Made by a program: the position numbers and the translations under genes. The notes beneath the pieces were generated by a model. That model ran no database searches, was not told the origin of the DNA, and saw only the letters and a list, made by a program, of their open reading frames with translations. DNA of 64,000 bases from Bacteroides faecis MAJ27 (GTDB lineage Bacteria > Bacteroidota > Bacteroidia > Bacteroidales > Bacteroidaceae), in contig NZ_FNNN01000016.1 in assembly GCF_900106755.1 (NCBI RefSeq), forward strand, positions 88,517-152,516, in the 5' to 3' direction. Below, piece by piece: positions 42,122 through 51,600 of the stretch (position 1 is the first letter of the stretch; every line of letters begins with the position of its first letter).

Positions 42122-43135
42122 ATGGAAGAGATTATTAAACCGGTAAGCAAAGAACTGCTGAAAGCAGAGTTGACAGAAGATAGGCGCTTGCGAATGACCA
42201 ATAAAAGTAATAATCAGATTTATATTATTACCCATCAGAATGCTCCTAATGTGATGCGTGAAATTGGTCGTTTGAGGGAAATTGCCTTTCGTGCTGCGGG
42301 TGGAGGAACAGGCATGTCGATGGATATCGACGAATATGATACCATGGAACACCCATATAAGCAGTTGATCGTATGGAATCCGGAAGCGGAAGAAATATTA
42401 GGTGGTTACCGGTATTTGCTTGGAACGGATGTGCGCTTTGATGAAGCAGGTGCGCCTATTCTGGCTACTTCTCACATGTTCCATTTCTCGAATGCGTTTA
42501 TTAAGGAATATCTGCCTCAGACAATTGAACTGGGGCGTTCTTTTGTAACGTTGGAATATCAGTCTACACGTGCCGGCAGTAAGGGCTTATTCGCTTTGGA
42601 TAATCTGTGGGATGGATTGGGGGCACTGACGGTCGTAATGCCGAATGTGAAGTATTTCTTTGGTAAGGTGACCATGTATCCCAGTTATCATCGCCGTGGA
42701 CGCGATATGATTCTGTATTTCCTTAAAAAGCATTTTTATGATCGGGAAAAGCTGGTTACACCGATGAAACCGTTGATTTTGGAAACTTCTGATGAGGAAT
42801 TGAAAGCTTTGTTCTGCAAGGATACCTTTAAAGAAGATTATAAGATATTGAATACGGAGATACGCAAACTGGGGTATAATATACCACCGTTGGTGAATGC
42901 CTATATGAGCTTAAGTCCTACTATGCGTATGTTCGGGACAGCTATCAACTATGAATTTGGTGATGTGGAAGAGACTGGTATTCTGATTGCTGTGGATGAA
43001 ATCCTTGAAGATAAGCGAATCAGACACATCCAGACGTTTATAGAGAGTCATCCGGATGCGCTGAAGATGCCTTGTGAGAGCGAAGGAGTGTTTACTCCTA
43101 AGGTTGTTACACCGCAGGAAGGCTGTTGCCATTAA
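42122..43135 (+). CDS. glsB: Glycine N-acyltransferase (GNAT/OlsB-like)
   Basis: A 337-residue protein of the putative-hemolysin GNAT class (OlsB-like), which N-acylates an amino acid with a beta-hydroxy fatty acid. Motifs include IGRLREIAFRAAGGGTG, DIDEYDTMEHPYKQLIVWN and IELGRSFVTLEYQ followed by LWDGLGAL. The B. thetaiotaomicron homologue GlsB makes the N-acyl glycine that GlsA then O-acylates. Its 3' end overlaps the convergent dgt gene by 29 bp. Confidence 0.84.
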   Translation: MEEIIKPVSKELLKAELTEDRRLRMTNKSNNQIYIITHQNAPNVMREIGRLREIAFRAAGGGTGMSMDIDEYDTMEHPYKQLIVWNPEAEEILGGYRYLLGTDVRFDEAGAPILATSHMFHFSNAFIKEYLPQTIELGRSFVTLEYQSTRAGSKGLFALDNLWDGLGALTVVMPNVKYFFGKVTMYPSYHRRGRDMILYFLKKHFYDREKLVTPMKPLILETSDEELKALFCKDTFKEDYKILNTEIRKLGYNIPPLVNAYMSLSPTMRMFGTAINYEFGDVEETGILIAVDEILEDKRIRHIQTFIESHPDALKMPCESEGVFTPKVVTPQEGCCH

Positions 43136-44462
43136 TTTTCCGGTAAAGATCGAGCGCAAAGACATCGGTCATTCCAGATATATAATCAAGTACCGCCTGT
43201 ATTCTTTCGTAGAGTACGGGCGATTTTATGTTATATTGGTCGGAAACGCGGTTGGTTAAAAGTTCGGAGTAGGCTTTCTCTTTTCCGGGTAGGGTGACAG
43301 CGTCTACCATTAGTTCCAGTAAGGTGCTGATTATGCGGAAGCCGGCCAGTTCAATGTCCAGGACGTCCTGCGAACGGTATATCCTTTTCAGGGATATTTC
43401 CGCACAATGGTTATAGGCGGCTGCCGGGTCTTCGGAGATATGTTTGATAAGTGGCCCTTCGAAAGTGCCAGCCAGTATCTCTTGCTCGTGTTCCAGAAAG
43501 ACACGGGTACACTCACGGACTAATAATCCGATAACGGAAGAACGCAGATAGGCGATCTGTTCATTGGTGTCGTTGACAATTTGGAAGGTGCTTCGAAGGC
43601 GTGACCGCCGGTCCTCGGAGAAAAAAGACATCAAAAGTTCCTTTGTTTCATCTGTCGTGAGGATCTTTAACTTGTGGGCGTCTTCGATGTCCATCATTTG
43701 ATAACAGATGTCGTCTGCGGCTTCCACCAGATATACTAGCGGGTGTCGGGCGTACTTTAACGGATGTTCACTAAGCTGGATAAGGCCCAAGTTTGTCGCG
43801 ATTTTGCGATAGCTCTCTTCCTCGCTGACAAAGAAGCCGAATTTAGATTTTTTGCCGGCAAGGCTCGATGAAAAGGGGTATTTTACGATGGAAGCAAGTG
43901 TTGTATATGTTAATACAAACCCTCCTCTGCGACGTCCTTCAAACTGATGGGTCAGTATGCGGAAAGCGTTCGCATTTCCTTCAAAATGTGTCAAATCTTC
44001 CCATTCCATCGGAGAAAGTTGCTCTCCGTCCGGTTGCTTTTCTTGTAGTCTTTGCCCTTTTCCCTCAGAAAAGAAAGTCGAGATAGCCCGTTCGCCGGAA
44101 TGTCCGAAAGGCGGATTGCCTAGGTCGTGTGCCAGACAAGCAGCCGATACAATGGAGCCGATTTCCGGCAAGAAAGAACTTTCAAGTTCCGGTTGACGCT
44201 CTAAAATAGCTTTTGCTACATCATTGCCTAAAGACCGCCCTACGCAGGACACTTCAAGGCTGTGTGTTAGCCGGTTGTGTACGAAAATACTACCGGGTAG
44301 CGGGAATACTTGTGTTTTGTTCTGCAGACGGCGGAACGGTGCGGAAAATATGAGCCGGTCATAGTCCCGTTGGAACTCTGAACGGTTCTCTTGCCGTTCT
44401 TCGTGGAATTCTTCCATCCCGAAGCGTTTGGCTGATATTAGTTGATTCCAGTTCATCATTTT
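43107..44462 (-). CDS. dgt: dGTP triphosphohydrolase
   Basis: An HD-superfamily enzyme that cleaves dGTP to deoxyguanosine and triphosphate. The 451 residues contain RNRSEFQRDYDRLIFSAPFRRLQNKTQVF in pieces (family N-terminus), HNRLTHSLEVS and AACLAHDLGNPPFGHSGE (the HD metal motif), and EAADDICYQMMDIEDA. I start at ATG 44462, since the frame upstream to 44522 lacks a family match. It is convergent with glsB, with a 29-bp overlap of coding ends, and divergent from dut, an apt pairing of two dNTP pool enzymes. Confidence 0.93.
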   Translation of the reverse strand, partial: KMMNWNQLISAKRFGMEEFHEERQENRSEFQRDYDRLIFSAPFRRLQNKTQVFPLPGSIFVHNRLTHSLEVSCVGRSLGNDVAKAILERQPELESSFLPEIGSIVSAACLAHDLGNPPFGHSGERAISTFFSEGKGQRLQEKQPDGEQLSPMEWEDLTHFEGNANAFRILTHQFEGRRRGGFVLTYTTLASIVKYPFSSSLAGKKSKFGFFVSEEESYRKIATNLGLIQLSEHPLKYARHPLVYLVEAADDICYQMMDIEDAHKLKILTTDETKELLMSFFSEDRRSRLRSTFQIVNDTNEQIAYLRSSVIGLLVRECTRVFLEHEQEILAGTFEGPLIKHISEDPAAAYNHCAEISLKRIYRSQDVLDIELAGFRIISTLLELMVDAVTLPGKEKAYSELLTNRVSDQYNIKSPVLYERIQAVLDYISGMTDVFALDLYRKINGNSLPAV

Positions 44463-44583
44463 ATTTACTATTTCACAGGTTACAGTTTGCAAATTGGTTG
44501 TTACCACATTATTTAACTGCAAACTTAACTAATTTTCAGTTCAAAATGTGTATTTTCGCCCGTTAAATAGTAAACATGCATTT

Positions 44584-45018
44584 ATGAACGTTCAAGTAAT
44601 CAATAAATCGAAGCATTCGCTTCCGGCTTATGCCACTGAATTATCTGCAGGAATGGATATCCGTGCTAATCTTTCTGAACCTATCACATTGGCGCCATTG
44701 CAGCGTTGCCTGGTGCCGACTGGAATCTATATTGCTCTTCCACAAGGATTTGAAGCCCAGATTCGTCCCCGTAGCGGGCTGGCTATCAAAAAAGGCATTA
44801 CCGTGCTCAATTCTCCGGGAACAATTGATGCGGATTATCGCGGAGAAATCTGTATCATTCTGATCAACCTTTCTTCCGAATCTTTTGTGATCGAGGATGG
44901 AGAGCGTATTGCCCAGATGGTGATTGCAAAGCATGAGCAAGCGGTATGGCAGGAAGTGGAAGTGCTGGATGAGACAGAGCGCGGAGCAGGGGGCTTCGGG
45001 CATACAGGACGAGGATAA
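44584..45018 (+). CDS. dut: Deoxyuridine 5'-triphosphate nucleotidohydrolase
   Basis: The trimeric dUTPase that makes dUMP and keeps uracil out of DNA. The 144 residues have the five motifs: AGMDIRANL, PRSGLAIKKG, NSPGTIDADYRGE, ERIAQMVI and the C-terminal arm ERGAGGFGHTGRG. I start at ATG 44584; the frame upstream has only alternative codons. The stop lies inside a 16-bp tandem duplication. It is the first gene of a plus-strand run that continues with the TPR lipoprotein 34 bp later. Confidence 0.96.
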   Translation: MNVQVINKSKHSLPAYATELSAGMDIRANLSEPITLAPLQRCLVPTGIYIALPQGFEAQIRPRSGLAIKKGITVLNSPGTIDADYRGEICIILINLSSESFVIEDGERIAQMVIAKHEQAVWQEVEVLDETERGAGGFGHTGRG

Positions 45019-45039
45019 GTACCGACGAGGATAAGTACC
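45008..45039 (+). repeat. 16-bp tandem duplication at the dut stop codon
   Basis: Two exact adjacent copies of GACGAGGATAAGTACC (45008-45023 and 45024-45039). The dut TAA lies in the first copy; the second lengthens the gap before the next gene. Confidence 0.85.
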
Positions 45040-45052
45040 ATAAAAAGAGAAA

Positions 45053-46804
45053 ATGAATAAGAAAAATATTATATGGCTTTTGGTTGCTGTATGGACATTG
45101 GTTTCGTGCGGAACGGTGAAAAATGCAAAAGAAAAGCCAGCTGTCGTTTTGGCGCAGTCTTCACTAACGCCCGAACAGCAGCGGAAATATGACTATTTCT
45201 TTCTGGAAGCCATGCGCTTGAAAGAGAAGAAAGATTATGCGTCTGCTTTCGGATTGTTGCAGCATTGTCTGGATATTCACCCGAATGCGGCTTCTGCACT
45301 TTATGAGGTTTCACAGTATTATATGTTCCTCCGCCAGGTGCCGCAAGGACAGGAGGCGCTGGAAAAAGCGGTGGCAAGTGCTCCGGATAACTATTGGTAT
45401 AGTCAGGGACTGGCATCGCTGTATCAGCAGCAGAATGAATTGGATAAAGCTATCACTCTGCTGGAACAGATGGCAGTGCGTTTTCCGGGAAAACAGGACC
45501 CGCTTTTCAATCTTCTGGACTTGTATGGGAGACAAGAGAAGTATGATGAAGTCATATCTACATTGAACCGTCTTGAAAAGCACATGGGCAAGAATGAACA
45601 GTTGTCTATGGAGAAGTTCCGGATCTACCTTCAGATGAAGGATGACAAGAAAGCTTTTCAGGAAATAGAAAGTCTGGTACAGGAATATCCGATGGACATG
45701 CGTTATCAGGTAATATTGGGTGACGTATATCTTCAGAATGGTAAGAAGCAGGAAGCTTATGACGTTTATCAGAAGGTGCTGGCTGCAGAACCGGATAATC
45801 CGATGGCTATCTTTTCGATGGCTTCTTACTACAAACAGACGGGGCAGGAGGGGCTTTATCAGCAGCAACTGGATACTTTATTGCTGAATAAGAAGGTAAC
45901 ACCTGATACTAAAGTGAGCGTCATGCGCCAGATGATTGTGGAAAATGAACAGGCTGATAAAGACAGTACGCAAATCATAGCTCTGTTTGACCGGATCATG
46001 AAGCAGGAGCAGGATGATCCACAAATCCCGATGCTTTATGCGCAATATCTGTTGTCGAAGAATATGGAGGCAGAGTCAGTTCCTGTTTTGGAACAAGTGG
46101 TTGACTTAGACCCTACTAATAAAGCTGCTCGTATGATGTTGGTTGGAACTGCCGTAAGAAAAGAGGATTACAAGCAGATCATTAAGGTTTGCGAGCCGGG
46201 TATTGAAGCGACTCCGGATGCGCTGGAATTTTATTATTATCTGGCCATTGCCTATAATCAGGCAGAACAGCCGGATAGTGTGGTCAGTATTTGTAAGAGA
46301 GCATTGGAACATACGACAGCTGACAGCAAGAAGGAGGTCGTCTCAGACTTCTATTCTATTTTGGGTGATATGTATCATACTCAGAAACAGATGAAGGAGG
46401 CTTATGCTGCTTATGACTCAGCACTGGTCTACAATCCTTCCAACATTGGTGCGTTGAACAACTATGCTTATTACTTGTCAGTAGAGCGCCGTGATCTGGA
46501 TAAAGCGGAAGAAATGAGTTACAAGACTGTAAAGGCAGAACCGAATAATGCTACTTATCTGGATACATATGCATGGATTCTTTTTGAAAAGGGAAATTAT
46601 GCGGAAGCTCGTATTTACATAGATAATGCCATGAAAAGTGATGATGAAAAGAGTGATGTGATCGTAGAACATTGCGGGGATATCTATTATATGACTGGAG
46701 ATGTGGATGGCGCGCTTTCCTATTGGAAGAAAGCACTGGAGATGGGCAGTGAGTCGAAAACATTGAAACAGAAAATAGAAAAGAAAAAATACATTGCAGA
46801 ATGA
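45053..46804 (+). CDS. TPR-repeat lipoprotein
   Basis: A 583-residue lipoprotein (signal AVWTLVSC) made almost entirely of tetratricopeptide repeats, for example LLQHCLDIHPNAASALYEVSQYY, EVISTLNRLEKHMG and, near the end, AYAAYDSALVYNPSNIGALNNYAYYL. TPR proteins scaffold complexes; the partner here is unknown. It overlaps the DUF4292 gene by the 4-bp ATGA, so the two are translationally coupled, and the same arrangement links DUF4292 to the EnvC-like gene, suggesting a common role in envelope upkeep. Confidence 0.9.
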   Translation: MNKKNIIWLLVAVWTLVSCGTVKNAKEKPAVVLAQSSLTPEQQRKYDYFFLEAMRLKEKKDYASAFGLLQHCLDIHPNAASALYEVSQYYMFLRQVPQGQEALEKAVASAPDNYWYSQGLASLYQQQNELDKAITLLEQMAVRFPGKQDPLFNLLDLYGRQEKYDEVISTLNRLEKHMGKNEQLSMEKFRIYLQMKDDKKAFQEIESLVQEYPMDMRYQVILGDVYLQNGKKQEAYDVYQKVLAAEPDNPMAIFSMASYYKQTGQEGLYQQQLDTLLLNKKVTPDTKVSVMRQMIVENEQADKDSTQIIALFDRIMKQEQDDPQIPMLYAQYLLSKNMEAESVPVLEQVVDLDPTNKAARMMLVGTAVRKEDYKQIIKVCEPGIEATPDALEFYYYLAIAYNQAEQPDSVVSICKRALEHTTADSKKEVVSDFYSILGDMYHTQKQMKEAYAAYDSALVYNPSNIGALNNYAYYLSVERRDLDKAEEMSYKTVKAEPNNATYLDTYAWILFEKGNYAEARIYIDNAMKSDDEKSDVIVEHCGDIYYMTGDVDGALSYWKKALEMGSESKTLKQKIEKKKYIAE

Positions 46805-47364
46805 GAAGAATCGCTTATTTTTTGTTGATTGCAGTCGTATTGGCAGGTTGTAAAAGCTCAAAGCATCTGATGACAACGGTGCCGGAAGTGACGGCACCCA
46901 GTTATCTGGCTTCCAAACTCCAGCTGACAATTCCAAGTAAGAACGGAAGTATGTCAGTTGGCGGTACCATGAAGATGAAAAGTCATGAACGGGTACAGAT
47001 CTCCTTGTTGATGCCCATTATCCGTACGGAAGTGGCGCGCATTGAGGTTACTCCCTCCGAACTGTTGTTTGTCGACCGGATGAATAAGCGGTTTGTACGT
47101 GCAACCAAGAGTGAGCTGAAAGAAATATTGTCGAAGAACGTAGAATTTTCTCAGTTGGAGAAACTGCTGACGGATGCTTCCCGTCCCGGTGGAAAGACGG
47201 AACTATCCGGAAAAGATTTGGGAATCCCCAAATTGGAGAAAGCAAAAGTACAATTATATGAGTTTTCGACCAAAGAAGTGTCGATCACTCCGACCGAACT
47301 GACTTCCAGATACCGTCAGGTTTCTTTGGAAGAGCTAATGAAAATGTTGATGACTTTATTATGA
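46801..47364 (+). CDS. DUF4292 lipoprotein
   Basis: A 187-residue lipoprotein (lipobox LAGC) of the DUF4292 family. The body is beta-rich (KLQLTIPSKNGSMSVGGTMKMK, RVQISLLMPIIRTEVARIEV), like LolB/LppX-type lipid or lipoprotein carriers, a resemblance that is general and inferred. It overlaps genes on both sides by ATGA, so the three genes TPR, DUF4292 and EnvC-like form one coupled unit. Confidence 0.82.
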   Translation: MRRIAYFLLIAVVLAGCKSSKHLMTTVPEVTAPSYLASKLQLTIPSKNGSMSVGGTMKMKSHERVQISLLMPIIRTEVARIEVTPSELLFVDRMNKRFVRATKSELKEILSKNVEFSQLEKLLTDASRPGGKTELSGKDLGIPKLEKAKVQLYEFSTKEVSITPTELTSRYRQVSLEELMKMLMTLL

Positions 47365-48668
47365 AAAAACGCCTCTTTGTAATTCTGATAAGCAGCCTTT
47401 GGCTGGCAATTCCGCTTTCTGCCCAATCGAATAAGTTGATTCGTGAGTTGGAGAGTAAGCGCGGTGCGCTGCAGAAGCAGATCGCCGAGACAGAGTCGAT
47501 TTTGCAGAATACAAAGAAGGATGTAGGCAGTCAGTTGAATGGTCTGGCGGCATTGACGGGACAGATTGAGGAGCGGAAACGTTATATACTTGCCATCAAT
47601 AATGATGTGGAGAGTATCGAACGTGAATTAGTATCCCTGAACCGTCAGTTGAATAGTCTTGAAAAGGATCTGAAAGAGAAAAAGAAGAAGTACGAAGCTT
47701 CTGTTCAGTATCTCTATAAGAATAAATCAATTGAAGAAAAGCTGATGTTTATTTTCTCTGCCAAGAATTTGGGGCAAACCTACCGTCGTTTACGTTATGT
47801 GCGCGAATATGCTACCTATCAGCGTTTGCAGGGAGAGGAAATCTTAAAAAAACAGGAGCAGATACGGAAGAAAAAAGCGGAACGTGAGCAAGTGAAAGCT
47901 GCCAAGGAGGGATTGCTGAAAGAACGTGAGAACGAAAAGGCGAAACTCGAGGCTCAGGAGAAAGAGAAGCGTACGCTGGTGGCCAATCTGCAAAAGAAAC
48001 AGAAAGGGCTGCAGAGTGAGGTGAATAAGAAGAGACGGGAAGCAAATCAACTGAATGCCCGTATCGACCGATTGATCGCAGAAGAAATAGAACGCGCCCG
48101 CAAACGTGCTCAGGAAGAGGCTCGCCGAGAAGCGGCAGCCCGTAAGAAGGCGGATGCTAAGGACAAAACTTCCTCCGGAACCGGAACAGTTGCCAGACCG
48201 AAGTCGGAACCATTGGATGCTTTTACGATGAGTAAGGCGGATCGTGAGCTGTCCGGTAGCTTTGTTGCTAACCGTGGAAAACTTCCGATGCCCATATCCG
48301 GACCTTACATCATAACCAGCCGTTATGGACAGTACGCTGTTGAAGGACTTCGTAATGTGAAGCTGGACAACAAAGGAATTGATATTCAAGGAAAGCCGGG
48401 GGCACAGGCTCGTGCCATCTTTGATGGTAAGGTAGCAGCTGTGTTCCAGTTGAACGGACTATTTAATGTTCTGATCCGGCATGGTAATTATATTTCCGTT
48501 TACTGTAATCTTTCTTCTGCTTCGGTGAAGTCCGGTGATACAGTGAGTACAAAGCAGGCTATCGGACAGATATTTTCTGATGGCGCAGATAACGGACGAA
48601 CGGTATTGCATTTCCAGTTGCGCAGAGAGAAAGAAAAATTGAATCCGGAACCTTGGTTGAATCGTTAA
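47361..48668 (+). CDS. EnvC-like murein hydrolase activator (LytM domain)
   Basis: A 435-residue exported protein (signal LWLAIPLSAQ). A long coiled coil (about residues 25-250) precedes a C-terminal LytM/M23 domain. The usual first zinc ligand His of HxGxD is replaced in NKGIDIQG, and the HxH motif reads VLHFQL, so the zinc site is broken. This is as in E. coli EnvC, which is not a peptidase but activates amidases at the septum. The protein therefore probably activates a cell-separation amidase. Confidence 0.87.
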   Translation: MKKRLFVILISSLWLAIPLSAQSNKLIRELESKRGALQKQIAETESILQNTKKDVGSQLNGLAALTGQIEERKRYILAINNDVESIERELVSLNRQLNSLEKDLKEKKKKYEASVQYLYKNKSIEEKLMFIFSAKNLGQTYRRLRYVREYATYQRLQGEEILKKQEQIRKKKAEREQVKAAKEGLLKERENEKAKLEAQEKEKRTLVANLQKKQKGLQSEVNKKRREANQLNARIDRLIAEEIERARKRAQEEARREAAARKKADAKDKTSSGTGTVARPKSEPLDAFTMSKADRELSGSFVANRGKLPMPISGPYIITSRYGQYAVEGLRNVKLDNKGIDIQGKPGAQARAIFDGKVAAVFQLNGLFNVLIRHGNYISVYCNLSSASVKSGDTVSTKQAIGQIFSDGADNGRTVLHFQLRREKEKLNPEPWLNR

Positions 48669-48691
48669 TCTAAATATAAGACACACTTAGT

Positions 48692-51600
48692 ATGAAGTTA
48701 ACAAAAATACTGATACTTTTACTGGCCTTTTGGCTCGAACCATTGTCTGCATCTCCCTATTTCTCCTTTAAGAAATATCAGGTGGAAGATGGCTTGTCAC
48801 ATAATACGGTATGGTGTGCTATACAGGATAGTTATGGATTTATCTGGCTGGGCACCAGTGACGGTCTGAACCGCTATGACGGTCGGGGCAACAAAGTTTA
48901 TCGGAATGTCTTGAACGATAAATTCTCATTGGAGAACAACTTCGTTGAAGCGTTGATTGAGGAAGATCAGAATATATGGGTCGGAACTAACTCCGGACTG
49001 TATATTTATGATCGGGCAACGGACCGTTTCTCTTATTTCGATAAGACTACTCAGTACGGTGTATACGTCAGTAGTGAGATCAAGAAGATTATAAAGACAG
49101 AGAACGGGCTTCTTTGGATTGCCACGTTAGGACAGGGGCTTTTTATTTATGATCCCGAGACTGAGGTGTTGACTCAGAATAGCATTCAGACTTCTTTTGT
49201 CTGGGATGTTTGCCAAAGTTATGATAAGAAGAAAGTATATGCTTCTTCACTTCAGGAAGGGCTACTTTGTTTCGATGAAAACGGTAAATTTCTGCAATCG
49301 TATAGAGTTTCATCAGATGTGAATTCTCCGGATAGTTACAAGATCAATTGCGTGTTGGATATCGAGGGAGAAGTATGGTTGGGAGCAGGTAACAATTTGC
49401 TAGGGAGGTTGAATCATGAAACCGGAATCATTGAGAATTATATGGCTCCTTCGTTGAATTTCGGTGCGGTTCGCAGCCTGCTCAAATATACAGAGAATGA
49501 ATTGCTGGTAGGAACCGATAACGGACTCTATCTATTCAATCGTGAGTTGAAAACTTTTCTTCGTGCAGATAATCCGGCTGATCCGAGAAGTTTAAGTGAC
49601 CAGACCATCAACGGTATGATGTGGGATGCGGAAGGTGCTCTATGGGTATTGACGAACTTGGGCGGTATCAACTACATGTCTAAACAGACCAAACGTTTTG
49701 ATTACTATTCCCCCGCTTATCTGTCGGGGATACCGGGAGCGGGAGAGGTGGTCGGACCATTCTGTGAAAATAAGGACGGAAACATCTGGATTGGTACCCA
49801 GAGTGGTTTATATTTCTTCAATGCCGTTACACGGGAACTTACGGAGCATCCTATCGGAGGCGTAAAGGGGCAGAAATACGATATTCGTTCTTTGATGCTA
49901 GACGGTGATTGTCTCTGGATTGGTACTTATGCCGAGGGAATACGTGTTCTTAATCTGCGTACCGGTTCGATAAAAGAATATACACATTCTCGGGGAATCC
50001 CCAATACGATTTGTAGTAATGATGTGTTGTGCATGTATAAGGATCGGAAAGGTGAAATCTTCGTCGGAACAAGCTGGGGCTTATGCCGGTATAATCCGGA
50101 TGCCGACAATTTTATGACTATCACCAGTATCGGTTCTATGATCTCCGTTGGCGATATATATGAGGATATGTACAACAATCTGTGGATAGCAACTACCAAT
50201 AGCGGTGTGTTCTCCTATAATACCCTCAGCGGACATTGGAAACATTTCCAGCATGAACGGGAAGATTCGACTACCATTACCAGTAACTCGGTTATCACCG
50301 TGTTTGAGGACAATAAAGGGGTGATGTGGTTTGGCACGAATGGGGGAGGATTATGTTCCTTCGACCCTAAAACAGAAGCATTCATCGAATTTGATTCTTC
50401 ACTTCCCAACAAAGTGATCTACTCCATTGAACAAGATCAGACGGGGGACTTCTGGATATCCAGTAATGCGGGGATTTTCAAGATTAATCCAATATCTAAA
50501 GCTCATTTCCGGCAGTTCACGATTAATGATGGCTTGCAGGGAAATCAATTTATGGCACGGTCTTCTTTAAGATCCTCCGAAGGCAAATTGTATTTTGGCG
50601 GAATTAATGGTTTTAATGTTTTCCAGCCGGAGCGTTTTGTCGATAATGCCTACATTCCTCCGGTATACGTGACTGATATCCGTCTGTCTTATCTGAATGA
50701 TGAACAGGAAGTGAAGAAACTGCTTCAACTGGGAAAACCGGTTTATATGGCTGACAAGATAACCTTGTCTTATGAAAATAATAGTTTCACGATTCGTTTT
50801 GTAGCACTCAGTTATGAAGACCCGGCAAGAAACAGATATTCTTATATATTGAAAGGGGTCGATAAGGAATGGATTACCAATTCCGAGAACAACTCCGCTT
50901 CTTACACCAATCTGCCTCCCGGAGAATACGAGTTTGAAGTGCGCGGTTCTAATAATGATCATCAGTGGAACGAGAAAACCACTACTCTGAAGGTAGTGAT
51001 TACTCCCCCTTGGTGGCGTAGTTCTTTCGCTTATTTTATTTATATCCTCCTGCTGATGGGGTGGATTGCCTGGATTGCCTGGCGTTGGAATCTCCGTGTC
51101 AAGCACAAATACAAACGTCGGATGGAGAAATACCAGATTGCTAAAGAACAGGAAGTTTATAAATCAAAGATCGGCTTCTTTATTAATTTGGTACATGAGA
51201 TACGTACCCCTCTCAGTCTGATACGTTTGCCTCTTGAAAAGCTGCAAGAGATAGAGCATGAAGGAAAAGAAGCGAAATATCTGTCTGTGATAGATAAGAA
51301 TGTGAATTACCTTTTAGGCATTACGAATCAGCTGCTCGACTTTCAGAAGATGGAAAACGGAGCTTTGCAATTGAATTTGGTGAGCTGTGATATAAAGGAG
51401 CTTGTGAATGATATATATAGCCAGTTCACTAGTCCTGCGGAGTTGAAAGGTATTGAATTGGTGTTGACGGTACCCGATCAGGAATTGGTATCGATGGTTG
51501 ATCGGGAAAAGCTGAGTAAGATCTTGGTGAACCTGATAAGTAATGCTATCAAATATGCCCGTGCACGCATTGATTTGAAACTTGTGGCAAATGATGCGGG

